From Temnothorax longispinosus (Eukaryota; Arthropoda; Insecta; Hymenoptera; Formicidae), in contig NC_092359.1 in assembly GCF_030848805.1 (NCBI RefSeq), positions 14,056,102 through 14,120,101 of the forward strand: a stretch of 64,000 nt of DNA, given 5' to 3'. This document shows, piece after piece, positions 47,091 through 56,236 of this stretch. Under the pieces are notes generated by a model. That model was not told where the DNA came from, made no database searches, and saw only the letters and a list, made by a program, of their open reading frames with translations. Positions within the stretch are counted from its first letter, which is position 1. The number at the start of each line of letters is the position of its first letter. Made by a program: the position numbers and the translations under genes.

Positions 47091-50000
47091 CCCTCCCCCC
47101 TTTTTCTGGAAAATTTTGTACCAGATTTCCAAAAAGGTACCGGTTCCCAAAAAGATCGGTAACAAAAAACTATACAGTTTATAGCACTCTTCGGGAAATT
47201 CTACCTTTGTTTTATATACAATTCTTTAAAATTTGATCAATTATTTCCCGAAAAATTCGTCAAACTTCTGATACCAGTTTCCAAAAAAATCGGTAACAAA
47301 AAATTATATACTTTATAGCACTTTCCGAGAAATTCTACCCCTGTTTTATATACAATTCTTTGAGGTTCGGTCATTTGAAACCGGTTTCCAAAAAGATCAA
47401 TAACAAAAAATAGTACACTTTATAGCACTCCCCGGGAAATTCCACTCCTACTTCATGTATAATTCTTTGAGATTCAATCAATTATTTCCCGAAAAATTGG
47501 AAAAATTAAAAAAACCGGTTTCCAAAAAGATTGGTAACAAAAACTGTACACATTATGGCAATCCCCGGAAAATTCTACCCCTACTTCATATACAATTGTT
47601 AGGTCCCGAGGGAGAGGGTGTAGCAAGGAACCGAAGTAACCTTTATGATTCGTTTATTCTTCCCTACTGTTCACTACAGAGACGGGAAGTATATATGTAT
47701 GTCCGAGTTCGCAAGAGCTCGCGTACGACGTGCTGCCCGAGATGGCCGGTGCACGCACACTGCCCCCTGCGCGAGATCGGCGCGTCCCGCCCCAACATCT
47801 CCCCTCTTAAAAGACTACCACTGGGTGTACGATTTAGCTTTGGGATCCAAGACAAGTCTTCGTGGCTGGACTCTCTGACGGATGGGCCTGGTCGGCGTAT
47901 CGTCCGGGGCTGTTTCCAATTCGGGTTCGTGGTCTTCTTGTGGGGGAGCCGGAGGGCTGAACCGAGGTTTTGGCGGGGCCCGATCCAGGTTAGGCTCATG
48001 GAAGATCCAATCGTCCGAGGCCGAGGAGTTTGGAACTCCCGGGGCGTCTCCCGGGGTGTCGCCCCTCTCCCAAATGTGGTTGATGTGACGCTCGACCGAC
48101 CTGCCGTTGTCCAGGTGTACTCGATAGCGTGAATCGGATAGAACGTTTTTAATATAACCTTGTTCGCGTTTGTCTTTCAGAGCGACGACGACCCGCTCCA
48201 CGTTTGAGAGTTCTCGGGCGGGTTCCGTGGTGTTGATCAAACTGTTGTCGCATTTTGTGCTGCTTTTGACCGAGGTCGGTCGGGGGAACGGTTGGTCTGG
48301 TAGTCTCGGAATAAGTTTGGAGAAAGGTGAGATGATTCTTCTTCCAAAAAATAGTTCCGCCGGGGATTTTCCCTCTGGGGCTGAGGAACACGGGGTATAT
48401 CTGTAACTGTACAGAAAGTTCTGGAGTTCTTTCTTCCAATTGGTTGTGTCTTTGGCGATGGCCCTTTTGATTGAGTCGATCATTCTTTTCGCTTGGCCAT
48501 TGGATTGGGGGTGGTTGACAGCGGATAAGATATGTGTATTGCATTTCTTTGCAGAATTTCGCGAAGATGTCTGCAGTGAATTGTGTTCCGTGGTCACTGA
48601 TCAGGACCTCAGGAGGTCCTTTACTTTTAAGCGCCCCATTTTAATCTTGGTGTTTCTTAAAAGCTGGAGCAAAAAAATTACTTTTGCAAGCAAAAAGTAG
48701 TAAAAAATGGTGCAAATTACAAATTTGCACTTGGCTTCCTCATAGAGAAAGTGACGTCTTAAGATGCTAATACAGCCCTCTGATTGGCTGATGACGCCTT
48801 AAGACTATACTTAAGACGATCTTGAATATAAGACCCGACTATGAATACCAGTCTTAAAGAATTATATAAATAGAAATAGAAAAGACTGAAGAATATAACA
48901 AATAAAAAATAGACCGATATCTTAAAATTTACAGAAGTTAAAGCTATTACAGACATTTTTCTAAAAATTAGGGACCTTTGATCGCGTATAAAGCTGAGTC
49001 TATCAACCAAATCTTAAAGAATTATATATGAAATAGCGGTAGAAAAGACTGAAAAATATAATAAAATTAGAAATAGATCGATATCTCCAAATTTGCGGAA
49101 ATTAAAGCATAAACAAACATTTCTGCAAAAATTCAAAATTTTATTAAAAAAGAACCCTTTGATTATTAGCAATTTTTATTAATTCTATTATATTCTTCAG
49201 TTTTTTTCTACCCCTATTTTATATATAATTCGTTAAGATTTGGTTGATTAGTTATGGAGTTATAGAAATTTCGGTAAATTTGGCACATCACACACACATA
49301 CACACATACACACATATACACATACACATACATACATACATACATACAGACATTTTTTTAAATTGCAATTTTTCGACGTTTTAGAACATTCTGAACACAT
49401 TCAGAAAAACAAAAAAAAAATTTTTTTTTTACGAAAACAAAGCTTCCTCTATGAGGAAGCAAAATTAGAAAAACCGGTTTCCAGAAAATCGGTAACGAAA
49501 AACTATATACTTTATGGCACTCCCCGGGAAATTCTACCCCTATTTCATGTACTCGTGGTAAAAATTCGGTCCACTAACGAATGAGTAGTTCGCGGACAGA
49601 CGGACGGACGGACGGACGGACAGACAAACAGTCGCGTTTTATATAATAGTAATGATAATATGAAGTATGATAGTAGGTATGATATGATATCTTTATGTTT
49701 ACATTTTTTTATGTTTAGCTCATAAAAATGTAAGAGCAATCTGGACGCACGGTGGTCTTCTGAGTACGCAGGAAGCTATTTGGAAAGGTGTACCAATGAT
49801 CGTAATGCCATTTTTTATGGATCAAAAATCTAACACAAGAATATTAGTAGCTAAAGGTGTTGGCATATACTTGGACATTAAAACTTTGTCCACGCAATCT
49901 TTATTACACGCAATTGAAGAAGTACTTTACAATGAAAGGTATTATATTTCGATTATGTTTCAATAATTATTATTTAAGTAGTAAATATTAACAATTTAGC

Positions 50001-50493
50001 TACATTACAAGTAATGTTTAAACTCTAATGTTTATTATAGTATAGTCGATTTAAAAATTCCTGTAAAAACAATTGGTTACAAAATAATAAATTATAAAAT
50101 TTTGCTTTTTTGTTTATGTATTTTGTCATATTTGGCTATTCCTTTAATTAATATGCGTAATGTTTTTCATCATTAAAAGTAATACCTTTTTTGTACAGTT
50201 ATACGAGAAACATGAAACGATTATCCAGCGAATTGCGGGATCGGCCAATACCGCCATTAGATTTAGCTGTTTGGAGCATTGAATACACCGTCCGCCATCC
50301 AAATGGAACTTTAGTAACGTCGCTGAGATCTCAGAGCTGGATGGAACAAAATCTGATTGATGTCTACGCATTTTTGTTCCTTAATTTCTTTATAATATTG
50401 TTAAGTATATTCTTTGTAATAAAGCTATTAATTAATTTTTATTATAATTATATGTACACCGCATCTAAATTACACAAGAACAAACAAGCGTAA
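32168..50493 (+). CDS. UDP-glycosyltransferase (UGT), six exons, apparently intact
   Basis: It transfers a sugar from a UDP-sugar (UDP-glucose in most insects) to small lipophilic compounds, and should sit in the ER membrane with a lumenal active site. Exons: 32168-32395, 32594-32824, 34483-34899, 44911-45133, 49719-49938, 50199-50493. All introns are GT-AG and the joined frame is 537 codons plus stop, the usual family length. Residues 1-20 are a signal peptide. SHH at 36-38 holds the catalytic His, and Asp141 in FDVIVQD is the likely partner. The signature runs from WMPQ (359) through THGG (376-379) to MDQ (400-402), which binds the sugar nucleotide. A C-terminal membrane helix and a basic tail (KLHKNKQA) follow. 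Intron 3 is about 10 kb of transposons. No frame breaks were found. Confidence 0.9.
32594..32824 (+). CDS. UGT exon 2
   Basis: 77 codons starting VFDLQTNEEAEDY and ending GLWE. The acceptor is TATTCTCAG and the donor GTAAAG. It contains Asp141 of the catalytic pair. Confidence 0.88.
33432..33800 (-). pseudogene. Mariner transposase relic (C-terminal part)
   Basis: On minus the motif LPDLAPCDFFLF is readable; it is the hallmark around the last catalytic Asp of mariner (DD34D) transposases. After RFSSREEIMET the frame shifts, then continues (ALMAIPNTEYKKCFEDWLKR... to a stop) and ends with a mariner-type TIR (TTCCGGGAACTTTTTGATCA). The N-terminal DNA-binding half and the first catalytic Asp are missing. 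(TA)n microsatellites border it on both sides. It lies in UGT intron 2. Confidence 0.85.
33820..33960. repeat. Dispersed repeat (CGTCACTTTTACCCCC family)
   Basis: It shares TTTTAATGACTAAGGGCGGA and GTCTTGAAAAGAGCTTTCG with inverted or direct copies at 58188-58330 and 58455-58550. Confidence 0.8.
34483..34899 (+). CDS. UGT exon 3
   Basis: 139 codons from VSKGKPPIVGYIPYG to VVVTYPE. The acceptor is GTTCTTTCAG and the donor GTAAAA. It ends the acceptor-binding half of the enzyme. Confidence 0.88.
34900..35877. other. UGT intron 3, left part
   Basis: No gene is seen. 35640-35770 resembles, in degenerate form, repeats at 17095-17240 and 50870-50980 that contain GGTGAGGTC and TTTGAAATCG. Confidence 0.5.
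35878..38270. repeat. Complex of nested, rearranged inverted repeats
   Basis: Three blocks occur in both orientations: 35878-36232 with 37440-37825; 36233-36440 with 37190-37434 and in part 38195-38270; 36440-36690 with about 37990-38195. Block edges carry TAGGGGAGACCAAGGC, GTGCCAACGAGC and TAGTAGGGTAAGTTGGC. In the centre a smaller palindrome (36729-36810 with 36896-36978, GTGGATGCAGATTTATC) is inserted. It lies in UGT intron 3 and has no coding capacity. Confidence 0.65.
38501..39000. other. Assembly gap (500 N)
   Basis: 500 undetermined bases in UGT intron 3, next to a (GTAT)n microsatellite. Confidence 1.
39305..39813 (+). mobile_element. TTAA-flanked MITE, family A (copy 2)
   Basis: Inverted relative to the copy at 5843-6350. 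TTAA borders both ends and the ends read GGGGATGCTGGAGCC. It carries the same 94-codon frame at 39370-39654 (MTELKILLQNCSTYINDSGE...). In the codons compared most closely there is one silent change against three replacements. Confidence 0.85.
40283..40396. mobile_element. 114-bp MITE with TAGGGTAG ends
   Basis: The ends TAGGGTAGATTGAGGCGAA and TTTGCCTCGGTCTACCCTA mirror each other with two mismatches. Confidence 0.7.
40508..41321. mobile_element. Multi-level foldback element with TTGTGCTAA word repeats
   Basis: The outer ends CTATTAGAAGTTGGCCCCCC / GGGGGGCTAACTTCTAATAG enclose two further inverted repeats in series (40630-40740 with 40799-40905; 40895-41005 with 41085-41175). Each contains GTGCTGAGTTGTGCTAAGTT and CATTGTGCTA words. 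There is no coding capacity. Confidence 0.75.
41640..42688 (-). mobile_element. Helitron fragment with intact 5' end
   Basis: Seven or so units of the 130-bp CAAAAAGATCGGTAACGAAA / CTCCCCGGAAATTCTACCCC type. On minus it starts TCTATACTACTATTATAAAG at 42688, preceded by A. The 3' CTAG end is not clear on the left. Confidence 0.6.
43091..43437. mobile_element. TTAA-flanked palindromic MITE, family B (copy 2)
   Basis: Same length and nearly the same sequence as 13555-13901. Its right TTAA (43434-43437) is also the left TTAA of the next element. Confidence 0.9.
43434..43947. mobile_element. TTAA-flanked MITE with GGGGATGCTG ends
   Basis: The ends TTAAGGGGATGCTGGAGTG and CACTACAGCATCCCCTTAA are close to family A at the tips, but the interior differs. 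It is a related but distinct member of the TTAA group. Confidence 0.75.
44001..44700. mobile_element. TTAA-flanked palindromic MITE, family D
   Basis: TTAA at both ends. The arms of about 290 bp begin GGGGGTATAACACCTTTGAG and contain CACCCTGTCAAAAGAGGCCG and AATCTATCACAGATTAAGAA in mirrored form around a roughly 100-bp centre. Confidence 0.85.
44911..45133 (+). CDS. UGT exon 4
   Basis: 74 codons plus one base, from DMRVFLDGAKNGAI to MPQSEVL. The acceptor is TTATTTTGTAG. The donor GTACGT at 45134 was chosen because it joins to exon 5 as a Ser codon and restores the SHKN reading. Confidence 0.85.
45180..45345. mobile_element. MITE with TACAGGGTGTCCGG ends
   Basis: The ends ACAGGGTGTCCGG and CCGGACCCTCTGT are imperfect mirrors flanked by TAT. 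It lies in UGT intron 4 and is absent from the paralogous intron relic at 6520-6570, which marks the insertion site. Confidence 0.7.
45346..46269. other. UGT intron 4, AT-rich part
   Basis: No gene is seen. There is a short palindrome at 45715-45775 (AAATTTTATTGCAACATATA and complement). 45955-46020 and 46193-46260 are direct repeats (GTACATTTTTTAAAACAAAA type). Confidence 0.5.
46270..46718 (-). mobile_element. Helitron 5' fragment
   Basis: Three 130-bp-type units followed by the typical Helitron right edge (GACAGACAAACAATCGGG, TTTTATATTATAG). It abuts the 3' end of a second Helitron at 46720. Confidence 0.6.
46777..47091. repeat. (TCTCTG)n microsatellite
   Basis: About 300 bp; the Arg-Asp/Glu-rich frame on minus is an artefact of this repeat. 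Confidence 0.97.
47597..47797 (-). mobile_element. Ty3/gypsy 3' LTR (201 bp)
   Basis: On minus it begins TGTTGGGGCGGGACGCG directly after a polypurine tract (AAGAGGGGAGA) and ends GGGACCTAACA, giving TGTT...AACA termini. AATAAA is present inside (GAAGAATAAACG). Confidence 0.85.
47815..48640 (-). pseudogene. Ty3/gypsy integrase C-terminal fragment
   Basis: On minus, PPEVLISDHGTQFTADIF (catalytic-core Asp region) is followed, after a frameshift near 48545, by NHPQSNGQAKRM and a long C-terminal region ending in QPRRLVLDPKAKSYTQW and a stop. The stop lies just before the polypurine tract and LTR. Protease, reverse transcriptase, gag and the 5' LTR are missing. It is a 5'-truncated copy inserted in Helitron sequence within UGT intron 4. 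The plus-strand open frames across it are shadows. Confidence 0.88.
48661..49718. other. Helitron-like and AT-rich repeats before UGT exon 5
   Basis: It contains two copies of a fragment with CCCCTATTTTATATATAATT/GATATCTCCAAATTTGCGGA words, also seen at 28625, 38340, 40005 and 40120, and a CA/TACA microsatellite (49290-49350). No gene is seen. Confidence 0.5.
49719..49938 (+). CDS. UGT exon 5
   Basis: It encodes the signature HKNVRAIWTHGGLLSTQEAI through PFFMDQ to EEVLYNE. The acceptor is TATGTTTAG and the donor GTATTA. Phase 1 in, phase 2 out. Confidence 0.9.
50199..50493 (+). CDS. UGT exon 6
   Basis: It starts YTRNMKRLSSELRDRP, contains SIEYTVRHPNG and EQNLIDVYAFLFLNFF, then the membrane helix and the tail KLHKNKQA with TAA. 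The acceptor is TTGTACAG. Confidence 0.9.
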
Positions 50494-50614
50494 GTCGTAG
50501 AAACATTAACTAGCTTTGGGTGCAGTTGCTGCATATAATGTTAATGTAAAGAATAAGTAAATATAACGCAAATATAGAAAACGTCGTATTAATTGCATTT
50601 ATATTGTAATTAAT

Positions 50615-50620
50615 AATAAA
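50615..50620 (+). promoter_or_regulatory. Likely UGT polyadenylation signal
   Basis: AATAAA about 120 bp after the stop. The surrounding sequence is conserved in the pseudogene's 3' region (near 28605). A second AATAAA is at 50732. Confidence 0.5.
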
Positions 50621-50739
50621 TTATGTTATACTGGTGAATTGTGTAAATTAAATCGAGATTATGATAAATATTAAAACATTTGATAAAATATTTTTTATGT
50701 ACATATGTATAAAAGCTCCTCTCTGACATTAAATAAAAT

Positions 50740-51285
50740 AACACATTATTGTGTAGAAATATTTTTATTTAAACATTTACGCAAATGTAAATATTTTTTA
50801 GAATTCTATTAACTTGAATGTAAGGAGACATATGTCCGTTTGTTTAAATAATGGGTTAATATCCATAAAAGGTCAAACCTCACCAATGACTTTGACCTTG
50901 ACATATGTTGTCAAGGTCATCATCCTGAGTGACCTTCAAAAGGTTTTGGCCGGCGGTCGTTATTTATTAAAAAGTTATTAATGAAAGAAGTTTGAGAAAT
51001 ATAGCAGTTAGGCTGTTCTTCCGAACTTTCTAAATCTGAATCAGTGAATAGTCACTGATATTAGTGTAAAATATGCCACTTTTCATGAATCAGTGGCATA
51101 CTTTACACTGTCATCAGTATATAACTATTCACTGATTCAGATTTAGAGAGAAAACGTTCATGCTCCGATTTAGGTCAAACTTTGTAAATAGGTTCCTTTT
51201 ACATAAAAAAGACATACACCAAAAGGATTTTTAGCGACTCAAAAGTTAAGTAATTTTTTAAACATTTTTAACCTACTGCCTCCAT
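50740..51285. other. Non-coding stretch with a palindrome
   Basis: 50870-50980 is a member of the GACCTTGACA...TCAAGGTCAT family. 51028-51150 is a palindrome with outer arms CTAAATCTGAATCAGTGAAT and inner arms TTAGTGTAAAATATGCCAC. Confidence 0.6.
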
Positions 51286-51505
51286 GCATACACTTTCCAC
51301 GCAAGACGAGTTGCTACATGAGTTTACAACTTTCTACGCGTGGAAAGTCCACGCATGTACTTTGCAAGGCACAATATGTATCTAGTTTAACGGTAGTAGA
51401 GTCCCCCGCAGGAGGGTGGAACCTACTGCCTCCACGCACACACTTTCCACGCGAGACGAGTTGCTACATGGATTTACAACTTTTCACGCGTGGACCCTTA
51501 TAAAA
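51286..51505. repeat. Direct/inverted repeat of the ACTTTCCACGCGAGACGAG family
   Basis: Two direct copies of CCTACTGCCTCCA...GAGTTGCTACATG (51286 and 51422) surround TCCCCCGCAGGAGGGTGGAA. Related copies are at 16974 and 24099. Confidence 0.7.
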
Positions 51506-51521
51506 AAGTACACTCAACTTT

Positions 51522-51840
51522 GATGGTTAACACCCAAATTTGAGTGTTAACACTAAACTTACGCTTAAATTTGAAAGTTAACACTCAAATTTGGGCGTAA
51601 GTTTAGTGTTTGTCATCAAAGTTAAGTGTCAACACTTAAATTTAGGTGTAGATTGAGTGTTGACTATTAAGGTTTAGGTAAGTTGTGGGTTCAATCCTCA
51701 ATGATGAGTGTATATTGGGAGTTTATTCTCAATGATAAGTGTAAGTTGGGGATTAAGCCTCAATGTTTAGTGTAGGTTGGAGATTGATCCTCATCGTTGA
51801 ATAATATGTTGGTTTGATGTTAGCAGGGTGTTAACCTTTA
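51522..51840. repeat. Degenerate repeat of TTAACACTCAAATTTG words
   Basis: Many direct and inverted copies of GAGTGTTAACACT and AAATTTGGGTGTAAGTT, grading into GATAAGTGTAAGTTGGGGAT copies to the right. Confidence 0.65.
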
Positions 51841-51973
51841 GTGTCCGTCTACAATAGATGTTTTAAGCCCTAAGCCTTAAGAACTTAACCAATCACAGTC
51901 AATTATTCTTCTCAAATTCAATTGTGATTGAACAATTTCTTAAGGGCTTAAAACACCTATTGTAGACGGGCAC
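51841..51973. mobile_element. 133-bp Harbinger-type MITE with TTA duplication
   Basis: The ends GTGTCCGTCTACAATAGATG and the near complement CACCTATTGTAGACGGGCAC are flanked on both sides by TTA (51838-51840, 51974-51976), the duplication typical of PIF/Harbinger. The tip pattern ending TACAATAG resembles the TTATAATAG tip of the Harbinger element at 60446. Confidence 0.75.
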
Positions 51974-52077
51974 TTAATGTTCTATGTCGATTTAATCAGT
52001 GTCGCCATGATCACTTTATCGTTGGGTGTCGTTTAAATGTTATTGTGTTAATCTTCGTTAAGTGTCAATTGACGGCT

Positions 52078-53036
52078 TGGTTTATTGGAAAAGTGTTTTA
52101 GATAAAAGTTGAAAAGTTTGAAGGAGGCCAATAGACGATCTTATTGGATTTTGGATCCAGGGGCCCGATTCTCTAACAAGAAACGTATGCGCAAACTCTG
52201 CTCTAACAGAAAGGCTGCAAATTGATTTGTTATCGCACAGTTTTTAGCCAATAAGCTTGCAGCTTTTCTGTTAGAGCAAAGTTTACGCATACGTTTGTCG
52301 TTAGAGAATCGGGCCCCAGAGCCTGTATTGAATCCAATAGGGCTTAAGTCAAATTTTTTAAATAAAAACCCTTATTTTTTATTGTACCATCTTTTTCTAT
52401 TAACTAATTTGGACAACTTTTGTTTGAAAAATTCTTTTATTTGCCTAATTCTTTTTGAGATATTCAAGAAAAACTAGGTAATTTTTTCAATTTTTAGTTT
52501 GTGATATCTTGATGATTGTTTGCCAGAGAAAAAGTGGTACAAAAGACTTTTTAACTTAATTTTATTTCAAAAATGTGCTGTTGCAATAGTATACTCCAAT
52601 TTTTTTTTATATTTGTGTATGCAATTTTTTGGAGTGTTTACAAATATTTAAAAAAATTGGAGTGCTATTGCAACAGCAATAGTTTTGTATACCACTTTTT
52701 CCTCTGGCAAACAATTATCAAGATATCATAAGCTAAATATTAAAAAAGTTACCAAGTTTTTCTTGAATATTTCAAAAAATATTCGGCAAATAAAAAAATG
52801 TTTCAAACAAAAGTTGTTCAAATTTATTAGTAAAGAAAAATGATACAATAAAAAAATAAGGGTTTTTATTTAAAAAATTTGATTTGGGCTCAATACAGAC
52901 CCCGGATCTAAAATCTAATAAAATCGTCTACTACGGTCTCCTTCAAACCCTTCAACTTTTATCTGAAATACTTTTCCAATAAACCAATACTTTTTGAGGT
53001 AATTGATGGAAATAATTGGCACACGAAATAGAACCT
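52078..53036. mobile_element. Foldback element related to 21415-22950
   Basis: The arms share TTTATCTGAAATACTTTTCC and TTTTTAAATAAAAACCC-type words with the earlier element. The left arm is interrupted by the MITE at 52161-52316. Confidence 0.65.
52161..52316. mobile_element. 156-bp MITE with GGGCCCGATTCTCTAACA ends
   Basis: The ends are near-perfect mirrors (GGGCCCGATTCTCTAAC / GTTAGAGAATCGGGCCC), with CAG on both sides (52158-52160, 52317-52319) as a 3-bp duplication. The left arm of the host foldback is otherwise continuous across it. Confidence 0.8.
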
Positions 53037-53151
53037 TATTCTATCTATATATATAAAGGAAGATGTCCTGACTGACTGACTCACTCACTGACTGACTCAC
53101 TCATCAACGCCCAGCCCAAACTCGTGAACCAAATTTTTACCATTTTTTTTT
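53037..53151. repeat. Dispersed repeat with GACTGACTGACTCACTCA
   Basis: TATATATATAAAGGAAGATG, then ACTGACT/ACTCACTCA repeats and CAACGCCCAGCCC. It looks like a terminal fragment of another element; the class is uncertain. Confidence 0.4.
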
Positions 53152-53634
53152 ACATGGGAGAAATCTACTACTGGAATCCCCGCGGTGCAACCAGTCACGA
53201 GGTCCATTCGGGGAGCGCCCGGGTTTCCCCGAGCAACCAGTCCTGGACCCCGATCGGGGAGCACCCCGTAGGTCTCAACTAGTAGCTCCTCCGAAGAGGG
53301 GAAGACCCCCCGGGGTGGGACAGGGGAGTGCCGGATTCCATGAGCGCGGGATCCAATCCCGCTCCCATAGCCAACCGGCTAAAACTCCCATGAGTGACCC
53401 TAACACTGTGCCATGCTGGGGGGCCCCGGGAAACGCAATGATCACATCCGTGAGCCACCCCGCACTTCGCCCTTAAGGGCGTGTCGCGATTCCTAATTTG
53501 TGACGGATGAGTGTCACCACGCTTATCAACCACCCCTACTTCCGGGGTTGCTTGCGCAGCGGACGAGCAGTTATCGCCCGTCCCCCGGGCGAGCAGGGGA
53601 AGAGCCATAAACTCCTCCCCCCCCTCGGGCCTTC

Positions 53635-54654
53635 TTAAGGGGCAGGCGAGATCCGTGTCCCCGAGGTAAGGCCTAAGCCCCCCTGAGAATCCACGGCCCC
53701 CTGCCCGCGCAGACCGAGGGGAGCGCTTGTGGCAGGAACCCCTTGGGAATCCCACCCGAGCCCCCGTCGGCCCGCCTCCTCCCTCTCCACCGACCTGCTC
53801 GGCACCAAATATGGCGGCAAGGGGGCGGATCCCCTTCTCCCCCCGCAGGGGGAAAAGGAGTCCGGTCGTCCCCCTCGGACCGCTCTCAGGACTAGTCTCA
53901 GAACTCCATTCCGGTCCGTGTATAACAGGCCCCTGTCCTTGCAATAGTCCCGGATGATCAAAATTAAATAGGCGGGGACCCCAAACCTAGCCAGGGCCTC
54001 CCCTATAATCGGCCAAGGGAGAGAGTTGAACGCGTTTATCACGTCAAAGGAGACGCTGAGGACAACTTTCCCCCCTCTATCTCGGCCTCCGTCCGGGAAA
54101 GGACGCGCTTGATCGCGTCGATGGTCGACCTTTCGGTACGGAAGCCGAATTGATCATCAGAGATCCCTCCTTCTGCCCTTTGGGACAGGTGCTGGACGAG
54201 GCGTTCGGCTATGATTTTCTCAAAAATCTTGCCGTCCTCGTCCTCGACCTCGAAACTCCACAGCGAGGACTTCGCGTTAAAGTCCCCCGCGACCAACACC
54301 CGGCCGGACGAGCATCCTCGGACACAGTCGTCTAGTTTTACTAAGAATTGCTCGTACACGGCACGGGTCTATCTTGGTGGGGCGTATACACCGATGACGG
54401 AGATGGGCCCACAGTTCACCCGCACGTAACCCTCCCTGGCTCCTTTTGGGACGCACGGGGGGGGCGTCGGCAGCGTCCTTTACGTTATCGCGACGGAGTC
54501 CCTCCGGTCCCCCGCCCAACATGGGTGGTTTCTTGGAACACGGTAAGGCTCCGCCGCGATCCCCAATCCACCCGCGCTCCGCCATTGTTTGGCAGAACAG
54601 GTCCTGCGCTGCGCGGGCGTGGTTGAGATTGGCTTGGAGAACTTGTAGGGCCAT
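53635..54654 (-). pseudogene. R1-like ORF2 (endonuclease/reverse transcriptase) remnant
   Basis: It starts MALQVLQANLNHARAAQDLF, typical of the apurinic-type endonuclease start in R1 elements. After frame breaks a second endonuclease piece, VLVAGDFNAKSSLW, is readable. This joins without a stop to reverse-transcriptase sequence (GKIFEKIIAERLVQHL, DDQFGFRTERSTIDAI), so about 1 kb of the middle has been deleted in frame. The first RT catalytic Asp region is seen as FDVINAFNSLPW. The YADD box and everything beyond are missing. Normal R1 ORF2 is around 1000 residues. Confidence 0.8.
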
Positions 54655-56236
54655 TACAAATACCCTATCAAGTCCTCCTCTGTCTCTCTCTCTTTCTGTG
54701 AGTCAGCGCTGTTCGCGGAATTCTCCTCCGTGTCTTTTTGTGAATCGACGTCAGAGTCCGTCGGCTCCTCCACCACCTCCATTCCTGACGAAGGAACCTC
54801 CTCCGTTTCCTCGCTCGTTTCCGCCGCGTGTGGTGACAACGTGGTGATAAAGTCTTCGTCTCCCCGCGCGTTCCTGCTACCGGTGATGGGGGAATCTCCG
54901 TTATCCCCTTCAAACCCATCTCAGGTGGTGGAAGGATCTCCATCTTATCCGTTGATCCACCATTTTGCAGAGTTAACAATTTCTCCCCGGCAGGTTTCCG
55001 GGGAGCCCGCGTTCTCTTTTCCTTTGGGGGGGCCATGTTCCCGGCCACCAGCCTGCCTTCGTGGGTTACCTTGAACCCGGTAACTCCCAGGTTGCTCGCG
55101 ATCATCGTCTTTGGCTTAGGCACCAATTTGGCCATGGATTTCTTCTCCTCTCCTTCCTTGTCCACAGCTCCCTTTCTTTTTCCTCTGTGGCTACCTGCAC
55201 ATAAAGTCCCGCCGATCCGATGATCGTGGGGCATTCCTTTGCTTTCGCAAATTGCGCATTTTATCGGTGCCTCGCACACCCTCGCCGCGTGGCCCGTTTC
55301 TCCGCATCTATAACAGGCCCCCGTTCTATCCGCTTCATTGCGGCACGTCGCCCGGGTGTGGCCCTGTTCCAGACATCTATAACACTGGAGTGTCTCTTCT
55401 CCCATCGCAACCTTTGCGTTAGACCACTCCAGTGCCAGCCTTCCGTCCTTCGACAGGGAGTTGGCCGCCGCCAACGGGCATCTCGCCACCACGGTGCACA
55501 GTCCGTTCCCCATGGGGCCGACTGCGACTCCCGCTACGTGCGTCCCCCCCCTGGTAGCAAGGGTCTCCCTTATTTCGTCCTCACCCACCGAGTCCTCGAA
55601 CCCGCTAAGGCGTAGGTTCCCTGGTTTGAGTCCACTAGAGCCGTGGAATTTTTTCCGAAAGCTGCGCCCCTCCGTGCAAGATTGAGGCCTTTGTGCGGAG
55701 AAAACTGGGCTCCGTCTTTCGGAAAGAGACGTTAAGCCGTTGGTCCAAAGGGTTAAAGTGAATACTGGTCCGCTGTCATTGTTGGGCGACCTATCCTTAC
55801 CCCCTCCTTGTCTGCCAGGACTTCCGCCATTTTGGCCGTCAGAGCGTCGGCCTTTTTAACACTGCTGGCTTGAGATCTCCAGGCTTAGGGCTCCCGTGGC
55901 GGTCCTCTTGACGTTAGGGGTCTTTTCTATACCGACCTCCTCGAGTTTTATTCTCCCCCTAACGATGCCCATGTACTCACCGTAGTGATCTTCTGGGCAC
56001 GTTAGGACAACCGCGTTTGTCCTGGGGACTCTCCTTCTTGCCTTCTTCCTCTCCTTCTGGGAGGGCGCGACAACGAACCTCCGCTCTTGGGTTTCTTCCC
56101 CGGTTCGGGCTCTGGCTGTTTTTTGCTGTTGCCCTTCCCGGCACCCCCTTCTTTCTGCCAACGACCTGTGCCCACGTTCCTTCCGCGGATCCGGCGCTGG
56201 TCTCTGCTTTTTCCCCCCTTGGTATACCCCCCCCCT
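54654..56236 (-). pseudogene. R1-like ORF1 (gag-like), C-terminal part with zinc knuckles
   Basis: It contains the ORF1 core (TCPEDHYGEYMGIVRGRIKL) and then zinc knuckles CYRCLEQGHTRATC and CYRCGETGHAARVC plus a third variant starting CAICESKGMPHDH. The C-terminal acidic tail ends EEDLIGYL and a stop overlapping the ORF2 start. Frames change near 55850 and again between the knuckles and the tail. The protein would bind element RNA. The upstream part continues beyond the myosin fragment. Confidence 0.8.

Larger units (their letters stand above)
46720..49655 (-). mobile_element. Second Helitron, with a gypsy fragment and microsatellite inside
   Basis: On minus the 3' end is GGGGCGAAGCCCGGG, TAACCAG, CTAG (46723-46720), the same as the element at 17280. 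A matching 5' edge lies near 49655 (TATTATATAAAACGCGACTG on minus). Inside are a CT-rich microsatellite, 130-bp-type repeats, an LTR retrotransposon fragment (47597-48660) and AAGCTTCCTCTATGAGGAAG hairpin sequence. It may be more than one element, because the interior is interrupted. Confidence 0.55.

Noticed and set aside
46728..47165. 145-residue Arg/Asp/Glu-rich open frame on minus
   Set aside because: It is only the translation of the (TCTCTG)n microsatellite.
47455..48132. 225-residue plus-strand open frame over the gypsy fragment
   Set aside because: It is antisense to a clear integrase fragment and LTR and has no protein features of its own.
53279..53944. 221-residue minus open frame rich in Gly/Pro/Arg
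   Set aside because: It lies in the decayed 3' part of the R1-like element, with no recognisable domain; GC-rich sequence lowers stop-codon frequency.
54446..54847. Several plus-strand open frames across 53.7-57.7 kb
   Set aside because: They are shadows of the minus-strand R1 ORFs in GC-rich DNA.
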